From JAWPMV01 sp038527215 (GTDB lineage Bacteria > Bacteroidota > Bacteroidia > J057): a stretch of DNA of 37,595 nucleotides. The stretch lies in contig JBCBGC010000079.1 of the NCBI GenBank assembly GCA_038527215.1, forward strand, positions 1 through 37,595, in the 5' to 3' direction. Made by a program: the position numbers and the translations under genes. Of the stretch, positions 33,698 through 37,595 are shown piece after piece (positions within the stretch are counted from its first letter, which is position 1; each line of letters starts with the position of its first letter). A model generated the notes under the pieces. The model was not told the DNA's origin, searched no databases, and worked only from the letters and a program-made list of their open reading frames with translations.

Positions 33698-34552
33698 ATG
33701 TCATCGCCTCTTAGTTGGCAAGCCCCCGCGGCTGTTTCCAAAGTAGCCCTTCAGGAAGCTCGTCATCAAAGTCATCAGGCCATTCAACTGGTAGCTGCCT
33801 CTGCCCGCTCGTATTCTGCTCCCGACCCTGAGGATTGCCATGCCAGCCTTTTATTTAGGGCTGAAATCAATGGCCTGCTTAGTCAGCCTTTTCATGCAGG
33901 AGCCCACGAAATACAAGTCGGATTAAATTTCCAGTCTTTTGCTTTGGTGATCCTTGGGCCAGCGGGGCAGGAGGAAATCCTGCTAGATGGGCTTTCCTAT
34001 GAGGAAGCAAGCGCCCGGCTCAAAAGCTGTCTCCAAAAAAGGGGAGCATCGGAAGATGCCTGGTCAGATAGCTTACCTTACGAAATCCCCGTTTATCCGC
34101 AGGCTACCGGCACCGCCTTTGGGGGATTCGATACGACTGCCATGAAGGCCCTGGGAGAATTTTTCTCTAATGCCGCCTTATTGCTCCAGCCCATCGCTCA
34201 ACAAGAAGCTGGCGCTTCGCCCGTGATGTGCTGGCCCCACCATTTTGACATTGCTACCCTGATTACCTTGCCAGGAGCAGGGGAGGAGAAAAAATACCTT
34301 GGTATTGGCCTGTCTCCTGGTGATGAGTCCTATGACCAGCCCTATTTCTACGCTAACCCCTATCCCGTTCCGGAAGCTACAGCCACCTTACCGCAGCCTT
34401 CTCACGGGCATTGGCACCGCGAAAACTGGACAGGATTGGTGATGACGGCTACGGATGTTGCCGCGGCAGGAGATGCTGCTGGCCAACAAGCGCTGATGGA
34501 GAGGTATGTGAAGGAGGCACTGGCGTTTAATTATCAGTTGTTAGGGGTCTAA
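33698..34552 (+). CDS. Uncharacterised protein with WPHHFD and SPGDE motifs
   Basis: A 284-residue soluble protein. I do not know a named family, but the motif CWPHHFDIATLI (about 178-189) followed by YLGIGLSPGDESYDQPYFYANPYP (about 204-227) and HWHRENWTGLVM (about 239-250) looks like a conserved core seen in bacterial hypothetical proteins. The rest is alpha/beta, with a helical start (AVSKVALQEARHQSHQAIQLVAASARSY). The start at 33698 (MSSPLSWQAP) was preferred over the ATG at 33632, whose extra residues look untranslated. It lies between two DUF427 genes, which suggests a shared, unknown role. Confidence 0.75.
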   Translation: MSSPLSWQAPAAVSKVALQEARHQSHQAIQLVAASARSYSAPDPEDCHASLLFRAEINGLLSQPFHAGAHEIQVGLNFQSFALVILGPAGQEEILLDGLSYEEASARLKSCLQKRGASEDAWSDSLPYEIPVYPQATGTAFGGFDTTAMKALGEFFSNAALLLQPIAQQEAGASPVMCWPHHFDIATLITLPGAGEEKKYLGIGLSPGDESYDQPYFYANPYPVPEATATLPQPSHGHWHRENWTGLVMTATDVAAAGDAAGQQALMERYVKEALAFNYQLLGV

Positions 34553-34602
34553 GGACAAAAGCGCGCCAGGGTAGGCCATCGGCCTTTTCGGGCCCTTGGT
34601 TC

Positions 34603-34724
34603 GCTTACCATGCCTACCATAAGTTCACCATGCTTCCAACTGGTTTGTCATGCCTACCACTTAGTTCACTATGCCTACCACTAGTTCACCATGCCTACAA
34701 CCAGCTTACCAGGCCTACAACTGG
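34603..34724. repeat. 20-bp imperfect tandem repeat
   Basis: Six copies of a 20-21 base unit close to GTTCACCATGCCTACCACTA begin at 34603, 34623, 34643, 34664, 34684 and 34704. The seventh, at 34724, changes into the dispersed hairpin element. The gap 34553-34941 has no convincing gene; apart from this array it holds the dispersed element and a terminator. Confidence 0.75.
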
Positions 34725-34778
34725 TTTGTCATCCCGGAATGATACCGACCATAGGGAGGTAGAATATCCGGGATCTCC
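34725..34778. repeat. Dispersed hairpin repeat, single copy
   Basis: The stretch TTTGTCATCCCGGAA ... GGAGGTAGAATATCCGGG followed by ATCTCC matches the terminal parts of the hairpin in the 28-kb array (TTTGTCACCCCGGAA ... GGAGGTGAGCTATCCGGG followed by GTCTCT). The ends, TCCCGGA and TCCGGGA, are complementary. It therefore belongs to the same dispersed family, but stands alone and is joined to the 20-bp repeats. Confidence 0.7.
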
Positions 34779-34870
34779 ATGAAAGCAAAACAGCCTATGG
34801 CGAATAAAAAGCCTTTCTGGGTGGACAAAAAAATGGATATGGAGCCTGCTAATCAGGAAATCTGCTTCAC

Positions 34871-34900
34871 AAAAAAGGGGAAGACCGTGCGGTCTTCCCC
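34871..34900 (-). terminator. Rho-independent terminator after short DUF427 gene
   Basis: A perfect ten-base stem GGGGAAGACC/GGTCTTCCCC (34877-34886 with 34891-34900) with a four-base loop is followed on the minus strand by six Ts. It lies 41 bases downstream of the stop at 34942. Confidence 0.85.
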
Positions 34901-34941
34901 TAGTTTCTGATTACACTACTACTACTAACTAAATCTGAATT

Positions 34942-35223
34942 TTATTCCACTACTTCCACCCCTTTCCAAAAGGCCACATAACCTTCGATATGCTTGGCCA
35001 TGTTGCTGGCAGTCGGATAATACCAGGCCGCATTGGCGTTGATATTTCCTTCCACATCCAGATGATAGTAGGAGGCGGTGCCTTTCCAAGGACAAACACT
35101 ATGATGCTCACTCTCTCTAAAGAGTGTTTTGTTAATAGAACTGGCAGGGAAATAATGGTTCCCTTCTACCACGACGGTCTCATTACTTTCAGCAAGAACC
35201 TGGTTATTCCAAATGGCTTTCAT
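34942..35223 (-). CDS. DUF427 domain protein (short form)
   Basis: A 93-residue protein that is essentially a minimal DUF427 domain. It has KAIWNNQVLAESNETVVVEGNHYFP (2-26), the signature SVCPWKGTASYYHLDVEG (42-59), AAWYYPTAS (65-73) and the typical ending IEGYVAFWKGVEVVE. Function is unknown for the family. It is a paralogue of the gene at 33118-33615 but keeps the canonical CPWKG core that the longer gene has altered. It is monocistronic, with a strong terminator downstream. Confidence 0.93.
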   Translation of the reverse strand: MKAIWNNQVLAESNETVVVEGNHYFPASSINKTLFRESEHHSVCPWKGTASYYHLDVEGNINANAAWYYPTASNMAKHIEGYVAFWKGVEVVE

Positions 35224-35372
35224 TATATGATAAGGTTAAATACGCTGTAAATATAACCGCTCTATTCAGGCTTTGTTATCCGGCAGGCGACATTTCGACG
35301 GAAGTTACGTATAGGCATAAAGGTTGCTCCCTTAGGTGATATAGTGTAGATTCGAACCCACAAGGCCTTTTT

Positions 35373-36833
35373 ATGAGCGTATTGAAGAAACTGGCAGGAC
35401 AGACCGTCATATACGGTAGCAGCATCATTCTGGCCCGCCTGCTCAACCTCAGTCTGACCCCGCTCTACACCAACCTCTTTTCGGAGGAGACCTACGGTAT
35501 TTATACCAACCTCTACGCCTACGTAGCTTTTGTCAATGTCATCTTCACCTTTGGGATGGAGACGACTTTTTTTCGCTTTCTTCAGGATAAGGAGGACCAA
35601 AAAAAGGTCTACCAACATGCCTTCTATTGGGTCGGCTTAATGGCGCTGGTCTTGAGCAGCCTGGCGGCCCTCATCCATCCCTTCCTGGCTACTATCATGA
35701 AATATGAAGGTCAGGAGCATTTGATCTTGATGCTGATTGGGATTGTCTTTTTGGATGGGTTGGCGGCCTTACCGCTGGCGAAACTGCGACAGGAAGAAAG
35801 GATCAAGTGGTTTGCTACCATCACCCTTACCAATGTGGTGGTGAGTATCGCAGCCAACCTGGTCTTTGTTTACTGGCTACGACTAGGCATAGAATACGTA
35901 TTTGTCGCGAATCTCATAGCTTCTACCATTCGCACGGGTATGTCCTGGTGGAAAAACCTCCCGGGCTGGTTGAAATTCGACCGGAGGTTGATGGACAATA
36001 TGCTCAATTACGGCTTTTTCATCATGATCGCTGGGTTTGCCGGCATCATGAACGAAACCCTGGACCGCATCATGATTCCCTATCTGTGGGAAGACGGAAA
36101 GCTGTTTGATGGGGTAGCGCATACGGGTAAAAGCCTGAACGGCATTTACGGGGCCAACTATAAGGTGGCGATGTTGATTGCGCTGGCTACCCAGGCCTTT
36201 CGCTATGCGGCCGAGCCCTTTTTCTTCAAGGAAGCAGAGAACAAGGATTCCCCCCGCACCTTTGCCCGGGTATTCCATTATTTCCTGCTGGCGGCCCTGA
36301 CAGGCTTCCTGGTGATTGGGTCATTTGTGTCGGAAATAGAAGGCTTTAACCTCTTTGGTTTGGTCAAAGGCACCTTTGTTGGTAAGGAATTTTGGGCCGG
36401 ACAAAAGGTGGTGCCTATTCTGCTCCTGGCCTATGTTTTTTCTGCCGCTTACATCAATATGTCCATCTGGTTTAAGATCACCAAACAAACCCGGTTTGCT
36501 ATCCTGTTTACGGGGGTAGGGGCCTTGATTACGATTCTGGTCAATTTTTTCGGGATTCCTACCTACGGCTACATGGCCAGCGCCTGGGCCACCCTTATCT
36601 GTTACCTCACCATGGCCGTGTTGGTCTATGTAGTTGGGCAAAAGTACTATCCTATCCCTTACCGGGTCAGACGATCTCTGCTGTATTTGGTCTTGTTCCT
36701 GGGGGCCTACTTCCTCAACCGTAGCATTGGTCCTACGGACGGTTTTGCCCTGGCCTTCCTGATGAAAAGCATGGTCATATTGGCGGTCTTGGGCGTGGTC
36801 TATGCCGCCGAGCGTTTCAAACCCGTATTCTAG
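35373..36833 (+). CDS. Oligosaccharide flippase (Wzx-like, MOP superfamily)
   Basis: A 486-residue inner membrane protein with about 12-14 hydrophobic helices spread evenly over its length. The N-terminus KKLAGQTVIYGSSIILARLLNLSLTPLYTNLFS followed by EETYGIYTNLYAYVAFVNVIF is typical of polysaccharide flippases that move lipid-linked sugar units across the membrane. GYMASAWATLICYLTMAVL near residues 410-430 belongs to the conserved C-terminal half. No glycosyltransferases lie beside it, so the substrate is unknown. It could also be a general MOP-family exporter. It begins about 150 bases after the divergent short DUF427 gene. Confidence 0.88.
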   Translation: MSVLKKLAGQTVIYGSSIILARLLNLSLTPLYTNLFSEETYGIYTNLYAYVAFVNVIFTFGMETTFFRFLQDKEDQKKVYQHAFYWVGLMALVLSSLAALIHPFLATIMKYEGQEHLILMLIGIVFLDGLAALPLAKLRQEERIKWFATITLTNVVVSIAANLVFVYWLRLGIEYVFVANLIASTIRTGMSWWKNLPGWLKFDRRLMDNMLNYGFFIMIAGFAGIMNETLDRIMIPYLWEDGKLFDGVAHTGKSLNGIYGANYKVAMLIALATQAFRYAAEPFFFKEAENKDSPRTFARVFHYFLLAALTGFLVIGSFVSEIEGFNLFGLVKGTFVGKEFWAGQKVVPILLLAYVFSAAYINMSIWFKITKQTRFAILFTGVGALITILVNFFGIPTYGYMASAWATLICYLTMAVLVYVVGQKYYPIPYRVRRSLLYLVLFLGAYFLNRSIGPTDGFALAFLMKSMVILAVLGVVYAAERFKPVF

Positions 36834-37033
36834 CTGCTTTTACCCAAACCAGTACGCGGTAATTTCCCCTTCTGGATTTCGAATGATAGAGGTGTTTATC
36901 CTGTTGGATATTTTTTTGTGTCGAAAAAAATCATACTTGTAGAACTGAATTTCTACCAGCTTCCTACCTATCTGTACAGCGGCAAGCCCGTGAAGTATGT
37001 GCCTATGAGACCATAATCACCTAACCACAGAAC

Positions 37034-37077
37034 CCCTGACTGTTTATTTAACCACGCACTAATATGTCAGGGTTTTT
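37034..37077 (+). terminator. Possible terminator after flippase gene
   Basis: CCCTGAC and GTCAGGG (37034-37040 with 37066-37072) are perfect complements with a 25-base loop, followed by TTTTT. It overlaps the ATG at 37064, which counts against that codon as the start of the next gene. The remaining gap from 36834 shows nothing else. Confidence 0.45.
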
Positions 37078-37153
37078 GATCCTTACTGCTTATTCACATA
37101 GCCCTCGTTCTGCTCAGCAACCTCAGCCCCGTTTCAGGTTTTCCCTTCGAGGG

Positions 37154-37595
37154 ATGTTCATAACTGCCTGCTTGCTAGCCGGGATGGGGATATTTTATGT
37201 ACACCAATATCAATCCTTGCATTACCATCTGAAGATGGACAATTACCGAATGCTCGAAGGAGGGGCTAAGGTGTGTGTGGACCTGTGGTTGTCCTTTGAT
37301 GAGGTGGGAGGCTTGGGCAGTAGCAATTTCGTATTTGACTACGATCCTCTGGTTCTGGCAAATCCTGTCCTGGATTCGATAAATTTACCGGGCGGTCCAT
37401 TCTACCAGCCCACCACCCTAACCTCAGAAGCGGGTGGTAGGGCTTTTATCAATGTTGAACTCAATGCTCCAGGCTATGGAGAGACATTCGCCGGAGATCC
37501 GGGGAATCCCACTTTCCTCGCTACCATTTGTTTCGATTATGTAACCCCCGATACGGAAACCAATTTGAACTGGTATATCCAGGATACCCGGGGCA
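37154..37595 (+). CDS. Secreted protein with cohesin-like beta domain, 3' end cut by window
   Basis: An open frame runs to the window edge without a stop. From the ATG at 37154 the protein begins MFITACLLAGMGIFYVHQYQ, a membrane-spanning or signal segment. It continues with VCVDLWLSFDEVGGLGSSNFVFDYDPLVLANP, FINVELNAPGYGETFAG and FLATICFDYV. The pattern of an F-D-Y-D-P strand followed by a late I-C-F-D strand resembles cohesin-like or T9SS-exported beta-sandwich domains. An upstream in-frame ATG at 37064 would add a basic stretch (RFRFSLRG) before the hydrophobic segment, which is also plausible, but it overlaps a terminator-like hairpin. The rest of the protein, probably including a sorting domain, is outside the window. 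Confidence 0.65.
   Translation, partial: MFITACLLAGMGIFYVHQYQSLHYHLKMDNYRMLEGGAKVCVDLWLSFDEVGGLGSSNFVFDYDPLVLANPVLDSINLPGGPFYQPTTLTSEAGGRAFINVELNAPGYGETFAGDPGNPTFLATICFDYVTPDTETNLNWYIQDTRG

Noticed and set aside
35340..35365. GATTCGAACCC, resembling the complement of a tRNA T-arm
   Set aside because: On the minus strand the T-stem pairs poorly, and neither an acceptor stem nor an anticodon arm can be drawn from the surrounding bases, which run into the flippase gene.

Overview
The window looks like a chromosomal stretch or contig from a free-living member of the Bacteroidota, plausibly of the Saprospiria (Lewinella/Haliscomenobacter-like) kind. Clues are a TonB-dependent receptor with an N-terminal carboxypeptidase-regulatory-like region, a type IX secretion C-terminal sorting domain, a PadR regulator paired with a prefix-domain FtsX permease, a tail-fibre-like surface protein of a type common in this phylum, and promoters matching the Bacteroidota consensus (TTTG, about 19 nt, TAnnTTTG). 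The class-level placement is inference from gene content. I see no rRNA, tRNA, CRISPR array, insertion sequence or phage module.

Layout. 1-6.6 kb (minus): an M14 zinc carboxypeptidase whose last part lies on the opposite strand at the very start of the window, so position ~65-77 is an inversion or assembly junction; then a TonB receptor downstream of a membrane-anchored PhnD-like binding protein. 6.8-9.1 kb (plus): a duplicated-domain lipoprotein, a sugar nucleotidyltransferase and a DUF952 protein. 9.1-12.1 kb (minus): FtsX permease and PadR repressor. 12.4-16.7 kb (minus): a five-gene run of AspA-like M14 hydrolase, hypothetical, nucleotidyltransferase, CIA30 protein and RetSat/CrtI-like oxidoreductase. 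17.0-19.4 kb (plus): two unrecognised genes. 19.4-23.0 kb (minus): an AmpG-like transporter overlapping a NagZ-like GH3 hydrolase, probably an amino-sugar or muropeptide recycling unit. 23.0-25.4 kb (plus): DUF3052, then an unusual alpha/beta-hydrolase / degenerate cyclase / AraC-HTH fusion. 25.4-27.9 kb: a hairpin-rich leader, a tail-fibre-like secreted protein and an overlapping T9SS-sorted protein. 28.0-29.0 kb: a non-coding array of ~245-bp repeats rich in inverted repeats. 29.0-31.3 kb (minus): egtB-egtD for ergothioneine. 31.7-35.2 kb: DUF5685 protein with a Cys-rich tail, two DUF427 paralogues around an uncharacterised gene, a 20-bp tandem repeat and a second, dispersed copy of the 28-kb repeat hairpin. 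35.4 kb to the end (plus): a polysaccharide flippase and the start of a secreted protein cut by the window end.

Most genes are single-function housekeeping or envelope genes in short operons. The most unusual items are the hydrolase-cyclase-AraC fusion with a palindrome upstream, the PhnD-like receptor with a cytoplasmic SHOCT-like tail, the AmpG-like carrier with a ~195-residue periplasmic insertion, the structured 245-bp repeat family, and the strand switch at the left edge.
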